Below, piece after piece: positions 33,795 through 43,101 of a stretch of DNA of 64,000 nucleotides (position 1 is its first letter; every line of letters begins with the position of its first letter). Made by a program: the position numbers and the translations under genes. Under the pieces are notes generated by a model. The model did not search any database. It worked only from the letters and a program-made list of their open reading frames with translations, and had not been told where the DNA came from. The stretch is from Polaribacter sp. (lineage in GTDB: Bacteria > Bacteroidota > Bacteroidia > Flavobacteriales > Flavobacteriaceae), in the NCBI GenBank assembly GCA_029245785.1, contig JAQWOR010000077.1, forward strand, positions 186,001 to 250,000. The letters are read 5' to 3'.

Positions 33795-34769
33795 ATGCAA
33801 GACCAAATATTTAATATACACACCGAAGAAGAGTTTACAGAAGCAGCGCTACAGGTTTTTAAACATCAGTTTACAAACAACAAAGTATACCGCTCGTTTT
33901 GTGATTTGTTGTATGTGCATCCAAGTGATGTGACAACAATTTTTCAGATTCCGTTTTTGCCCATTCAATTTTTTAAGACCCGTCGGGTTCTTTCTTCATT
34001 AGATGCTATTCAAGAAACGTTTACAAGCTCTGGAACTACAGGAAGTATTGTTAGCAAACACTTTGTAACCGATAGCTCATTGTATCAAAAAAGTTACCGA
34101 AAAGGCTTTGAACATTTTTATGGAAACATCAAAGACTATGTGGTCTTGGCATTGTTGCCAAATTATTTAGAACGAAAAGGCTCTTCATTAGTTGCCATGG
34201 TTGATGACTTTATCCAACAATCTAACAATTCTGCAAGTGGGTTTTACTTGAATAATGTAAATGAATTAGCAATTACATTGAATCAGCTAGACAAAAGCGG
34301 ACAAAAAGTGTTGCTTATTGGAGTTTCATTTGCCTTGTTAGATTTGGTTGAAAAACAACAATTTCGATTAAAAAACACCATTGTTATGGAAACTGGCGGT
34401 ATGAAAGGACGCCGAAAAGAACTGATTCGAAATGAATTGCATGCTCTGCTACAAAAAGGATTTGGGGTCTCAGAAGTTCATTCAGAATACGGAATGACAG
34501 AATTATTAAGCCAAGGATACTCTAAAGGAAAAGGAATTTTTAAATGTCCGCCTTGGATGAAAATTGTAACACGCGATACCGAAGATGCCTTAACAATTCA
34601 TCAATCTTCAAAAACTGGAGGCATCAATGTGATAGATTTGGCCAACTACAATTCGTGTTCGTTTATTGCCACTCAAGATTTGGGCAACGCTCTTTCAGAC
34701 AGATCATTTGAAATTCTTGGCCGTTTTGACAATTCTGATATTAGAGGCTGTAATTTGATGGTCATGTAA
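33795..34769 (+). CDS. LuxE/PaaK-family acyl-protein synthetase-like protein
   Basis: The protein has 324 residues from the ATG at 33795; a TTG at 33783 overlaps the promoter box. The adenylate-forming core is seen in FTSSGTTGS (about residues 80-88), in VHSEYGMTELLSQGYS and in the closing GRFDNSDIRGCNL. LuxE-type enzymes activate a carboxylic acid with ATP and pass it to a cysteine. The protein is shorter than PaaK. The flavobacterial role is not known; lipid or cell-surface assembly is a guess. It lies 28 bp after the asparaginase gene but has its own promoter. Confidence 0.82.
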   Translation: MQDQIFNIHTEEEFTEAALQVFKHQFTNNKVYRSFCDLLYVHPSDVTTIFQIPFLPIQFFKTRRVLSSLDAIQETFTSSGTTGSIVSKHFVTDSSLYQKSYRKGFEHFYGNIKDYVVLALLPNYLERKGSSLVAMVDDFIQQSNNSASGFYLNNVNELAITLNQLDKSGQKVLLIGVSFALLDLVEKQQFRLKNTIVMETGGMKGRRKELIRNELHALLQKGFGVSEVHSEYGMTELLSQGYSKGKGIFKCPPWMKIVTRDTEDALTIHQSSKTGGINVIDLANYNSCSFIATQDLGNALSDRSFEILGRFDNSDIRGCNLMVM

Positions 34770-34812
34770 TTTTATAAATAGTATTCCGACTATGTTTTCA
34801 AAAGAATTCAAT

Positions 34813-35268
34813 ATGAAGCAAGTTTTAACATTCCTTTTTTTAGGTTTTATAGGAACATTATTTTCTCAACAAGTAGATTATAATATCAAAAAGGGCTATG
34901 TGTCTGAAGGGTATGACGTGGTCTCTTATTTTTTAAACAAAAAACCAATCAAAGGAAATAAAAAATACCAAGCTACTTTTGAAGGCGCAGCGTTTCAATT
35001 TTCATCGGCTAAAAATGTAGCATTGTTTAAAGTAAATCCAAAGAAATACATTCCGCAATATGGCGGTTATTGTGCCTATGCAGTTGCTGTAAAAAAAACA
35101 AAAATGGATATTGATGCCGAAGCGTATGAAATTAGAGACGGAAAACTCTACCTCTTTTACAACTCTTGGCTGAGCAATAAGTTAACCGACTGGAAAAAAG
35201 GAGACACTAAAAAGCTACAAGTTCAAGGAGACGAAAATTGGCAAGAATTAAAGCACAAAAAGCAGTAG
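34813..35268 (+). CDS. YHS domain-containing exported protein
   Basis: The protein has 151 residues from the ATG at 34813, chosen because a signal peptide (MKQVLTFLFLGFIGTLFSQ) starts there; the ATG at 34792 adds seven residues. The YHS-like region (about 45-100) includes GYDVVSYFLNKKPIKG...FSSAKNVALFKVNPKKYIPQYGGYCAYAVA, the form seen in flavobacterial YHS proteins that may bind a metal. The exact role is unknown. The mature protein would be periplasmic. Confidence 0.88.
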   Translation: MKQVLTFLFLGFIGTLFSQQVDYNIKKGYVSEGYDVVSYFLNKKPIKGNKKYQATFEGAAFQFSSAKNVALFKVNPKKYIPQYGGYCAYAVAVKKTKMDIDAEAYEIRDGKLYLFYNSWLSNKLTDWKKGDTKKLQVQGDENWQELKHKKQ

Positions 35269-35328
35269 GCCGAAACCGTTGTTTTTTGCAAATTTTTTCA
35301 ATGAAAAAAGCCTTTTAAGTAAAACGGA

Positions 35329-36624
35329 CTACGCTACTTTTAATAAGAAATAATTTTTCTTACCGCGTTGCAGTAATACATAAGTATTGCTAATTAAATC
35401 TTTAGTAGTAACTATAAAATCATCTTTTACCTTTTCTTTATTTACAGAAATGGCATTTTCTTTTAATGACCTACGCACTTCTCCGTTCGATTTTAAGAAG
35501 CCTGTTTCTGCAAAAGCAGCAATAATGTCTATTCCGTTTTCTATTTGAGAACGGGTAACAATAGCTTGTGGAACCCCTTCAAAAACATCTAAAAAAGTTT
35601 GCTCATCTAATGATTTTATTGCGTCTGAAGTAGCTTTTCCGAATAAGATTGTAGATGCTTTAATGGCATTCTCATACGCTTCTTTTCCGTGAGTCATTAC
35701 GGTTACTTCTTCTCCAATTTTCTTTTGTAAGATCCGTAAATGAGGCGCTTCTTTATGTTCTGCAATCAGTGCATCAATAGTCTCTTTGTCTAAAAAGGTA
35801 AAGATTTTAATGTATTTTTCTGCATCTTCATCTGAAGAGTTTAACCAATATTGGTAAAATTTATATGGCGATGTTCTTTCTGCATCCAACCAAACATTAC
35901 CGCCTTCTGTTTTTCCAAATTTTGTTCCGTCTGCTTTGGTAACCAACGGAACGGTAATTGCGTAGGCTTTTCCTTGTGCTTTTCTACGGATTAACTCTGT
36001 GCCTGTGGTAATATTTCCCCACTGATCAGAACCTCCCATTTGCAGCTTGCAATTATTTTCTTTGTACAAATGATAAAAATCGTATCCTTGAAATAATTGA
36101 TAAGTGAACTCTGTAAAACTCATACCTTCTGTGTTTTCTCCAGAAATACGATTTTTTACAGAATCTTTTGCCATCATATAATTAACAGTGATGTGTTTTC
36201 CTGTATCACGAACAAAATCAATGAGCGAAATGTCTTTCATCCAATCGTAATTGTTGACCAATTCTGCGGGGTTTTTAGAAGAAGTTTTATCAAAATCTAA
36301 AAAACGTTCCAATTGTTCTTTTACGCCAGTAATGTTTTTTGCTAAGGTCTCTTCATTCAGTAAATTACGTTCTGCAGATTTTCCTGACGGATCTCCAACC
36401 ATTCCTGTAGCACCACCAATCAAAGCGATTGATGAATGTCCGGCACGCTGAAAATGCATTAAGATGATGATTTGCACTAAACTTCCAATATGTAAAGAAT
36501 CTGCTGTTGGATCAAAACCAATATAGCCTGCAGTTTTGTTTTTTAATAAATACTCTTCAGTACCCGGCATGATATCGTGTAACAATCCTCGCCAACGGAT
36601 TTCTTCTACAAAATTTGTCATCAT
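35329..36624 (-). CDS. tyrS: Tyrosyl-tRNA synthetase
   Basis: The 431-residue length is normal for bacterial TyrRS. The class I motifs are HIGS (near residue 46) and KFGKT in place of KMSKS; the tyrosine-binding QGYDFYHLY and GGSDQWGN motifs are present. A C-terminal S4-like RNA-binding domain (about 360-431) ends the protein. It charges tRNA-Tyr in the cytosol. A perfect -7 box (TATCTTTG, 36643-36650 on the minus strand) lies 18 bp before the start codon. Confidence 0.97.
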   Translation of the reverse strand: MMTNFVEEIRWRGLLHDIMPGTEEYLLKNKTAGYIGFDPTADSLHIGSLVQIIILMHFQRAGHSSIALIGGATGMVGDPSGKSAERNLLNEETLAKNITGVKEQLERFLDFDKTSSKNPAELVNNYDWMKDISLIDFVRDTGKHITVNYMMAKDSVKNRISGENTEGMSFTEFTYQLFQGYDFYHLYKENNCKLQMGGSDQWGNITTGTELIRRKAQGKAYAITVPLVTKADGTKFGKTEGGNVWLDAERTSPYKFYQYWLNSSDEDAEKYIKIFTFLDKETIDALIAEHKEAPHLRILQKKIGEEVTVMTHGKEAYENAIKASTILFGKATSDAIKSLDEQTFLDVFEGVPQAIVTRSQIENGIDIIAAFAETGFLKSNGEVRRSLKENAISVNKEKVKDDFIVTTKDLISNTYVLLQRGKKNYFLLKVA

Positions 36625-36642
36625 TTTTTATTTATGAGACAG

Positions 36643-36650
36643 CAAAGATA
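36643..36650 (-). promoter_or_regulatory. -7 promoter box (TATCTTTG) for tyrS
   Basis: A perfect match on the minus strand, 18 bp before the tyrS ATG, giving a leader of roughly 10-15 bases. Confidence 0.65.
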
Positions 36651-36683
36651 CTTTTATCCTGCAAAAAAAACTAAATTAGCTGT

Positions 36684-37688
36684 ATGATTTTAGTTACAGG
36701 AGGTACAGGGTTGGTTGGATCACATTTGTTATATCACTTAACACTAGAAAATGATGTGATTAGAGCCATCTACAGAACTAAAAAAAGTATAGAAGCAGTA
36801 CAAAAAGTGTTTTTTTATGATGCAGATAATGGCGCTTCTTTGTTTTCTAAAATTGAATGGATTCAAGCAGATATTACCGATGTTCCTTCTTTAGAAAAAG
36901 CTTTTGAAAAAGTTACTTTTGTGTACCATGCTGCTGCGTTGGTTTCGTTTGATCCACTAGCATACAGAACCATGCGTCAAGTAAATATTGATGGCACTGC
37001 AAATATTGTAAATTTTTGTATTGATAAAAAAGTTCAGAAACTATGTTTTGTAAGCTCTATTGCTGCCGTTGGAGAAAGCATAAATTCAATAGAAATTAAC
37101 GAGGAAAATGAGTGGGTTGTTGGAAAGAATCACAGCGGATATCCAATTACAAAATACGGTGCAGAAATGGAGGTTTGGCGCGCAACTCAAGAAGGAGTTG
37201 ATGTTGTTATCGTAAACCCTGGAATTATTTTAGGAGCTGGATTTTGGACGTCGAGCTCAGGAAAATTTTTCACCCAAGTTGCCAAAGGATTTCGTTTTTA
37301 TACCGAGGGAATTACAGGTTTTGTGGGCGTTACAGATGTGGTAACAGCAATGCTGCAATTAATGAAAAGCGAGGTTAAAAACGAACGGTTTATACTGGTT
37401 TCTGAAAACAACTCTTTTAAAGAAGTGTTTTCTCAGATTGCTGAAGGCTTGGGAAAAAAGAAGCCTACGATTAAGATTTCAAAAATAGTAACCGCTGTGT
37501 TGTGGAGAATTGATACGATCATTTCTAAAATTACTAAAAAAACACCCTTATTGACAAAAGAAAATGCAAAGTCATTGCACGAGGCATCATTCTATTCTTC
37601 AGAAAAAATTAAAAAAGAGATCAATTATAGCTTTGAACCTATTAAAGAGGTGATTCAAAAAACGTGTACATTATTTTTAAAAGGATAA
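36684..37688 (+). CDS. NAD-dependent epimerase/dehydratase (extended SDR) family protein
   Basis: The 334-residue protein starts with the dinucleotide-binding motif TGGTGLVGSHL. The active-site pair is in YPITKYGAE (Y-x3-K), with the preceding Ser in CFVSSIAAVG. The C-terminal half is less conserved. Substrates of this group are nucleotide sugars, dihydroflavonol-like ketones or sterol-like compounds; which one cannot be told. The gene is divergent from tyrS across 59 bp and ends 1 bp before the convergent DUF4296 gene. Confidence 0.9.
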   Translation: MILVTGGTGLVGSHLLYHLTLENDVIRAIYRTKKSIEAVQKVFFYDADNGASLFSKIEWIQADITDVPSLEKAFEKVTFVYHAAALVSFDPLAYRTMRQVNIDGTANIVNFCIDKKVQKLCFVSSIAAVGESINSIEINEENEWVVGKNHSGYPITKYGAEMEVWRATQEGVDVVIVNPGIILGAGFWTSSSGKFFTQVAKGFRFYTEGITGFVGVTDVVTAMLQLMKSEVKNERFILVSENNSFKEVFSQIAEGLGKKKPTIKISKIVTAVLWRIDTIISKITKKTPLLTKENAKSLHEASFYSSEKIKKEINYSFEPIKEVIQKTCTLFLKG

Positions 37689-37689
37689 C

Positions 37690-38103
37690 TTATTGTTGCT
37701 TTTCAATGGCTCTAATTGATTTTTCATCAAATTTTCCAGGCCTTTTTTCATTCTCATCAGGGATGTTTAACTCTTTTTCTAATGCTTCTTTTTGAAGCGT
37801 TAAGTTGGTTTTTATAAGGTTGAACATTTCCTCATAAGTGTCAATTTTAGACGTATAATACAAATTGCTTTTTATAAATCGTAAGCTGTCAATATGATAG
37901 GTGTCATAAACTAGCGGCATATAATTTATTTTTCGCTCTAGGGTTTTATTTTTTCGATAATAGGCGGAAGAAGCAATGTATAGATCTGTAATTAACAACA
38001 CCATGGTGTCTTTTGGAATCAAATCTTTCGGTTTTTTATAAATAGTATTACTTGTACAAGAAGCCAAAAAAAGAAGTGCAAAAAGTATTGAAATATGTTT
38101 CAT
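37690..38103 (-). CDS. DUF4296 lipoprotein
   Basis: The protein has 137 residues from the ATG at 38103, which starts a lipoprotein signal (LFLASC, Cys16). A longer start at 38154 would run into the dihydroorotase gene and is rejected. The core KDLIPKDTMVLLITDLYIASSAYYRK...MPLVYDTYHID is the DUF4296 pattern found throughout flavobacteria. The function is unknown. It starts 1 bp after the dihydroorotase stop, so the two genes share a transcript. Confidence 0.88.
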   Translation of the reverse strand: MKHISILFALLFLASCTSNTIYKKPKDLIPKDTMVLLITDLYIASSAYYRKNKTLERKINYMPLVYDTYHIDSLRFIKSNLYYTSKIDTYEEMFNLIKTNLTLQKEALEKELNIPDENEKRPGKFDEKSIRAIEKQQ

Positions 38104-38104
38104 T

Positions 38105-39442
38105 TTATCGATTAAATAGGATACGTTCTCCTTTGTCAAATTCATTAAACACACCCTTGTTGTACATTAAGTTTCCGTTGACAAAAGTGTGTGTGATGGT
38201 TGATGAAAACTGAGTTCCTTCAAACGGAGACCATCCACATTTGTACAAAATATTTTCTTTAGAAACGGTATAAGAAGCGTTAGTGTCCACTAAAACCAAA
38301 TCAGCAAAATAGCCTTCCTTAATAAAACCTCTTTTTTCAATTTTAAATATTTTGGCAGGATTGTGACATGCTTTTTCTACCATTTTTTCTATAGAAATTG
38401 TACCGTCTTTCACTTTTTCTAAAAGCGCATTTAAAGCGTGCTGCACTAAAGGGCCTCCACTTGGCGCTTTTGTATACACATTATCTTTTTCTTCTAGCGT
38501 GTGTGGTGCGTGATCTGTGGCAATAACATCAATTCTATCATCTAATAAAGCTTTCCATAAACCCGCTTTGTCGTTGGCTGTTTTTACCGCTGGATTCCAT
38601 TTAATGTAGGTTCCTTTTTCGTTATAATCAGCATCCGTAAACCACAAGTGATGAATGCAAACTTCTGCAGTAATTTGCTTTTCTTCAAGCGGAATATCAT
38701 TTCGAAACAAGTGGGTTTCTTTTTCTGTTGATAGATGAAAAACGTGTAATCTTGCACCTGTTTTTTTAGCCAAAGCAATGGCTTTAGAGGACGATAAGTA
38801 ACAAGCTTCTTCACTTCTAATAATTGGATGGTATTTTAAAGGAATGTCATTGCCGTATTCAGCAATAAATTTCTCGGTGTTTTTTCTGACAGTAGCTTCA
38901 TCTTCGCAATGAACGGAAATTAACATCTTGGTGGATGAAAATATTTTTTCTAAAACAGCTTCATCGTCTACCAACATATTTCCAGTCGATGATCCTAAAA
39001 ATAATTTGATTCCTGCTACATTTTTAGGATTGGTTTTTAGAATTTCTTCTAAATTATCGTTGGTTCCGCCAAACATAAATGAATAATTGGCGTATGATGT
39101 TTTTGCAGCAATTTTAAATTTTTCTTCTAGTAACTCTTGTGTTGTTGCTTGCGGAACGGTGTTTGGCATCTCTATAAAAGAGGTAATTCCTCCGGCAATG
39201 GCAGCTTTACTTTCTGTAGCAATATTGGCTTTATGTGTCAATCCAGGTTCTCTAAAATGAACTTGATCATCAATCAAACCAGGAAGTAAATAACTGCCTT
39301 TTGCATCAATAATTGTTGCAGAATTTGAAGTGATACTGTTCTTCGAAATTTGTTTAATGAGGTTGTTTTCTATCAAAACATCTCCTTTAAAAACGGTGTT
39401 TTCGTTTACAATTTGAGCGTTTTTTATCAGTATAGCGTTCAT
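38105..39442 (-). CDS. pyrC: Dihydroorotase
   Basis: The 445-residue amidohydrolase has the type I dihydroorotase layout: PGLIDDQVHFREPGLTHK, the later GGTNDN and SVHCEDE motifs, and the C-terminal DVIATDHAPHTLEEK with the catalytic Asp. It closes carbamoyl-aspartate to dihydroorotate in pyrimidine synthesis. The first residue of the usual H-x-H metal pair is Gln60, followed by Val61 and His62. I recall the DDQVHFREP form from other Bacteroidota dihydroorotases, so this is probably a lineage trait rather than loss of function. It follows the glycosyltransferase gene by 5 bp. Confidence 0.92.
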   Translation of the reverse strand: MNAILIKNAQIVNENTVFKGDVLIENNLIKQISKNSITSNSATIIDAKGSYLLPGLIDDQVHFREPGLTHKANIATESKAAIAGGITSFIEMPNTVPQATTQELLEEKFKIAAKTSYANYSFMFGGTNDNLEEILKTNPKNVAGIKLFLGSSTGNMLVDDEAVLEKIFSSTKMLISVHCEDEATVRKNTEKFIAEYGNDIPLKYHPIIRSEEACYLSSSKAIALAKKTGARLHVFHLSTEKETHLFRNDIPLEEKQITAEVCIHHLWFTDADYNEKGTYIKWNPAVKTANDKAGLWKALLDDRIDVIATDHAPHTLEEKDNVYTKAPSGGPLVQHALNALLEKVKDGTISIEKMVEKACHNPAKIFKIEKRGFIKEGYFADLVLVDTNASYTVSKENILYKCGWSPFEGTQFSSTITHTFVNGNLMYNKGVFNEFDKGERILFNR

Positions 39443-39447
39443 TCTTT

Positions 39448-40167
39448 TTATTTTGGTACTCCGTTAAGCTTCAATTTTATCACTCCAAACAATGCTTCAA
39501 ACACAATAGAACCATTCATTTTAGATGTTCCCAAAGTTCGATCTGTAAAAATCACAGAAACTTCCTTGATCATAAATTTACGTTTCCAAGCTTTGAATTT
39601 CATTTCAATTTGAAAGGCGTATCCAACAAATTTAATGTTGTCTAAACAAATGGTTTCTAGCACATTTCTTTTGTAACAGACAAACCCTGCGGTTGTATCA
39701 TGAATTGGTATTCCGGTAATAAAACGTACATATTTTGACGCAAAATAGGAAAGCAATACGCGTTTCATGGGCCAGTTCACAACATTTACACCTTTAGAAT
39801 AGCGAGAGCCAATAGAAACATCGGCACCTTGAGTTGCGCAGGCATTGTATAGACGAACCAAATCTTTCGGATCGTGAGAAAAATCAGCATCCATCTCAAT
39901 AATATAATCATATTTTTTAGCAATTGCCCATTTAAACCCGTGAATGTAAGCAGTGCCAATTCCGTTTTTAGCCATTCTTTTTTCTAAAAACAACCGATCC
40001 TTAAATTCAGAAATTAGTGAAGTTACAATGGTTGCTGTACCATCAGGAGAGTTGTCATCAACAATTAAAATATCAAAGTTTTTTTTTTGATTAAAAACGG
40101 CACGAATAATCGCTTCGATATTCTCTTTTTCGTTGTAAGTAGGAATGATTACTAAAGCGTCAAACAT
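39448..40167 (-). CDS. Polyprenol monophosphomannose synthase-like GT2 glycosyltransferase
   Basis: The protein has 239 residues from the ATG at 40167; the ATG at 40200 overlaps the promoter box and is rejected. The GT2 fold shows in ALVIIPTYNEKENIEAII, the DDNSPDGTA loop, the metal-binding DADFSHDP and the VGYAFQIEMKFKAW stretch, the pattern of DPM1-type enzymes. It should transfer mannose or another sugar from a nucleotide donor to a polyprenyl phosphate at the inner membrane. No membrane domain is fused. It is the first gene of a run with pyrC and DUF4296. Confidence 0.9.
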   Translation of the reverse strand: MFDALVIIPTYNEKENIEAIIRAVFNQKKNFDILIVDDNSPDGTATIVTSLISEFKDRLFLEKRMAKNGIGTAYIHGFKWAIAKKYDYIIEMDADFSHDPKDLVRLYNACATQGADVSIGSRYSKGVNVVNWPMKRVLLSYFASKYVRFITGIPIHDTTAGFVCYKRNVLETICLDNIKFVGYAFQIEMKFKAWKRKFMIKEVSVIFTDRTLGTSKMNGSIVFEALFGVIKLKLNGVPK

Positions 40168-40198
40168 GATTTGAAATGATATAAAAAATAAGCGTAAC

Positions 40199-40227
40199 AA
40201 AGATACGGTAATTTATCACTAATTTTG
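40199..40227. promoter_or_regulatory. Divergent promoter pair (-7 boxes)
   Basis: TATCTTTG lies on the minus strand (40206-40199) for the GT2 gene and TAATTTTG on the plus strand (40220-40227) for the DUF4271 gene; both match TAnnTTTG perfectly. The two boxes are 13 bp apart. Confidence 0.65.
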
Positions 40228-40255
40228 CGTTAATTTTTTACTATAAAATAAGAGA

Positions 40256-40897
40256 ATGCAAGCTTTAGATCGTATTGTTATTTCACATAATTGGATCACA
40301 ATCTTATTTGTTTTTGCAATGTTTTTACTTTTTTTATTAAAAACAATAGATCAAACAAAACTTATAGGATACGCTACCTCTTTTTTTGTTACTGGGTTTA
40401 TAGAAGAGAAAATAGAAGAAAAACAATCGTTTTTTTCGTTTTTTAACCTGCTGCTTTTTCTTTTTACAGTACTTATAGTGTCGCTCTCTTTTTTACTATT
40501 GCTTCCATTGCTTACCTTAAAATACAGCATTGATTTTCTTTTTTTTATTGAATTAACGGGTTTTGTAGCCCTCTATTTTTTGGTTTTTTTAAGGGTTGAT
40601 TTGTTGTTAACTGCTATTTTTCAGATAAAAAAAGAGTTGAATTGTTTTATGGTTGCAAAAATGAGCTATTTACACACCATTTCGCTATGGCTGTTTCCCG
40701 TATTGATTGCAACGGTATATGGGCTGAAAAATACTACAATTTTAGCAGGGAGCGTTATTGCCTTGTTTTTTCTTAGAATAGCCTTGGTTTTTGTCAACAA
40801 TAAAAACCTGATTGTTAATAAGTTGTTTTATTTTATTTTGTACCTTTGCGCTCTTGAAATAGCACCGTTATTAATTTTTTATAAAACAGCTATTTAA
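40256..40897 (+). CDS. DUF4271 membrane protein
   Basis: The 213-residue protein has about six hydrophobic segments, rich in Phe and Leu. Its place directly before hemD and its length fit the DUF4271 family, which I recall in this position in flavobacteria. The function is unknown. A perfect -7 box (40841-40848) lies inside its last codons and probably drives hemD separately. The spacing to hemD is 14 bp. Confidence 0.8.
   Translation: MQALDRIVISHNWITILFVFAMFLLFLLKTIDQTKLIGYATSFFVTGFIEEKIEEKQSFFSFFNLLLFLFTVLIVSLSFLLLLPLLTLKYSIDFLFFIELTGFVALYFLVFLRVDLLLTAIFQIKKELNCFMVAKMSYLHTISLWLFPVLIATVYGLKNTTILAGSVIALFFLRIALVFVNNKNLIVNKLFYFILYLCALEIAPLLIFYKTAI
40841..40848 (+). promoter_or_regulatory. Internal -7 promoter box (TACCTTTG) for hemD
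   Basis: A perfect TAnnTTTG match inside the 3' end of the DUF4271 gene, 63 bp before the hemD start. Confidence 0.5.
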
Positions 40898-40911
40898 TAA
40901 AAGGAGATTAT

Positions 40912-41661
40912 ATGAAAGTGAAAACGATATTGGTATCACAACCAGCCCCGAAAACAGAAGCATCACCTTATTTTGAACTATCAGAAAAACAAAAAGTAAA
41001 AATAGATTTTAGATCTTTTATTCATGTTGAAGGCGTACCCGCCAAAGAGGTGAGAGCACAAAAAATTGATTTAAGTCAATTTACAGCAATTATTTTAACC
41101 AGTAGAAATGCGGTTGATAATTTTTTTAGAATTGCAGATGAAATGCGCTTTAAAGTTCCAGATGCAATGAAATATTTTTGCCAATCTGAAGCGGTTGCTT
41201 ATTACCTTCAAAAGTACGTAGTCTATAGAAAACGTAAAATATATGTTGGAACTAGAACGTTTCCTGAGTTAGGAAAACTTATTAAAAAGCACAAAGACGA
41301 AAAGTTTTTATTGCCTTCTTCAGATAAATTAAAAGCTTTAATCCCAGAAGAATTAAACACCTTAGAAGTTTCTTGGAAGCAAGCAATCTTGTACAGGACA
41401 GTTGTGAGTGACCTGTCTGATTTAGAAAATGTTTTTTATGACATTTTAGTGTTTTTTAGCCCTTCGGGAATTGACTCTTTGTTTAAGAATTTTCCTGGGT
41501 TTGAACAAAATAACACGCGGATTGCAGTATTTGGGAACAGCACTGTTAAAGCTGCAACAACAGCGGGTTTAAAGTGTGATATTATGGCACCAACTCCAGA
41601 AACACCTTCAATGACAATGGCATTAGAAAAATACATTAAAGGAGAAAATGGTAAAAAATAA
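40912..41661 (+). CDS. hemD: Uroporphyrinogen-III synthase
   Basis: The 249-residue cytosolic protein has the two-lobed HemD pattern: TAIILTSRNAVDNFFRIAD in the first half and VFFSPSGIDSLFKNF...IAVFGNSTVKAATTAGL in the second. HemD sequences vary widely, so these short motifs are the main evidence. It closes hydroxymethylbilane to uroporphyrinogen III in heme synthesis. A terminator follows. Confidence 0.88.
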   Translation: MKVKTILVSQPAPKTEASPYFELSEKQKVKIDFRSFIHVEGVPAKEVRAQKIDLSQFTAIILTSRNAVDNFFRIADEMRFKVPDAMKYFCQSEAVAYYLQKYVVYRKRKIYVGTRTFPELGKLIKKHKDEKFLLPSSDKLKALIPEELNTLEVSWKQAILYRTVVSDLSDLENVFYDILVFFSPSGIDSLFKNFPGFEQNNTRIAVFGNSTVKAATTAGLKCDIMAPTPETPSMTMALEKYIKGENGKK

Positions 41662-41677
41662 ATACATTTAAAAAGAT

Positions 41678-41709
41678 AAAAAAACCGAGCTGTACAACTC
41701 GGTTTTTTT
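41678..41709. terminator. Bidirectional rho-independent terminator
   Basis: A CCGAG/CTCGG stem (41685-41689, 41698-41702) extended by A and T runs, with loop CTGTACAA. It lies between the convergent hemD and radA genes and overlaps the last bases of radA. Confidence 0.85.
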
Positions 41710-43066
41710 ATGCAAACAATGTTGCAAAAGCTTCTTCAACTTTACCAACCAATAAGAGTTGGATGTTGTGTTTTTTGGAGGTTATTTTATTGTATTTAGA
41801 AGTTACAAACTTTTTGTACCCTAGTTTTTCTGCCTCTAAAATTCGCTGATCTATTTTAGAAACGGGGCGTATTTCTCCAGCCAATCCAACCTCTGCAGCA
41901 AAACAAACATTGGGTGAAATAGCAATATCTTCATTAGAAGAAAGAATGGAAGCAACCACTGCTAAATCAATGGCAGGGTCATCGACAGAAATACCACCAG
42001 TAACATTTAAAAAGACATCTTTAGCGCCTAATTTAAAGCCTGCTCTTTTTTCTAGCACGGCTAAAATCATGTGTAATCTTTTTAAATTATAACCCGTTGT
42101 AGAACGTTGTGGTGTTCCGTAAACAGCTGTGCTCACCAAGGCTTGAATTTCAATCATTAAAGGACGAACTCCTTCTAAGGTTGATGCAATTGCGGTTCCG
42201 CTTAAATCATTGTCTTTTTTAGAAATTAATATTTCTGACGGATTTGAAACCTCTCGTAATCCATCAGAGAGCATTTCATAAATACCAAGTTCTGAGGTAG
42301 AGCCAAATCTGTTTTTTTGTGCTCTTAGTATTCTGTATGCATGATTTCTGTCGCCTTCAAATTGCAACACAACATCTACCATGTGCTCTAAAATTTTTGG
42401 ACCTGCTATTTGCCCTTCTTTATTGATATGACCTATTAAGAGTACTGGAGTTGCTGTTTCTTTGGCGTATTTGATAAGCTCTGCCGTAGTTTCTCTTATT
42501 TGAGAAATACTTCCTGGAGACGCTTCAATACTATTTGTGTGAAGTGTTTGAATAGAATCGATGATTAAAAACTCTGGCCGAACTTCTTCAATGTTTTTAA
42601 ATATTTTTTGCGTGTTGGTTTCTGTTAAAATCAAACAATTTGATTCTGATGATTGAATTCTTTCTGCCCTCATTTTTATCTGAGATTGACTTTCTTCACC
42701 AGAAACATACAACACTTTTTGAGAAATTGATAAGGCTATTTGTAATAGTAACGTAGATTTTCCAATGCCGGGCTCTCCACCCAAAAGAAGTACAGAACCT
42801 TTTACCAGTCCTCCTCCAAGAACAACATCTAGTTCTTTGTTATAGGTTACAATCCGTTCTTCAGGATTCCGTTCGATCTCATTAATTTTTAAAGGTTTTG
42901 AAACGGATTTTTCGGTAGTTGTTTGTTTCCAAGTTCGTTTTTCGTCTTTTTGGACAACTTCTTCTACAATGGTATTCCATTCATTACAAGTAGAGCATTG
43001 TCCGGTCCATTTTGCATGTTGAGATCCGCAATTTTGACAAAAAAAAGTTGTTTTGATTTTGGCCAT
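41708..43066 (-). CDS. radA: DNA repair protein RadA (Sms)
   Basis: The 452-residue length is standard. An N-terminal zinc finger (Cys10, Cys13, Cys24, Cys27) is followed by a RecA-like ATPase with Walker A GGEPGIGKST (about 96-105), the RadA-specific KNRFG motif, and a C-terminal Lon-protease-like domain (about 300-450). RadA is a helicase that drives branch migration in recombination. It is the last gene of a panC-panD-flippase-radA run. A perfect 14-bp palindrome lies 9 bp upstream of its start. Confidence 0.97.
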   Translation of the reverse strand: MAKIKTTFFCQNCGSQHAKWTGQCSTCNEWNTIVEEVVQKDEKRTWKQTTTEKSVSKPLKINEIERNPEERIVTYNKELDVVLGGGLVKGSVLLLGGEPGIGKSTLLLQIALSISQKVLYVSGEESQSQIKMRAERIQSSESNCLILTETNTQKIFKNIEEVRPEFLIIDSIQTLHTNSIEASPGSISQIRETTAELIKYAKETATPVLLIGHINKEGQIAGPKILEHMVDVVLQFEGDRNHAYRILRAQKNRFGSTSELGIYEMLSDGLREVSNPSEILISKKDNDLSGTAIASTLEGVRPLMIEIQALVSTAVYGTPQRSTTGYNLKRLHMILAVLEKRAGFKLGAKDVFLNVTGGISVDDPAIDLAVVASILSSNEDIAISPNVCFAAEVGLAGEIRPVSKIDQRILEAEKLGYKKFVTSKYNKITSKKHNIQLLLVGKVEEAFATLFA

Positions 43067-43074
43067 TTAATTTG

Positions 43075-43088
43075 TGTGATTAATCACA
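43075..43088. promoter_or_regulatory. 14-bp palindrome TGTGATTAATCACA before radA
   Basis: A perfect palindrome built of TGTGA and TCACA half-sites, in the 35-bp gap between the flippase gene and radA. It resembles a Crp/Fnr-family site, but the 4-bp spacer is shorter than the 6 bp of the E. coli site. Confidence 0.4.
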
Positions 43089-43101
43089 AAGAAAAGAAAA
43101 A

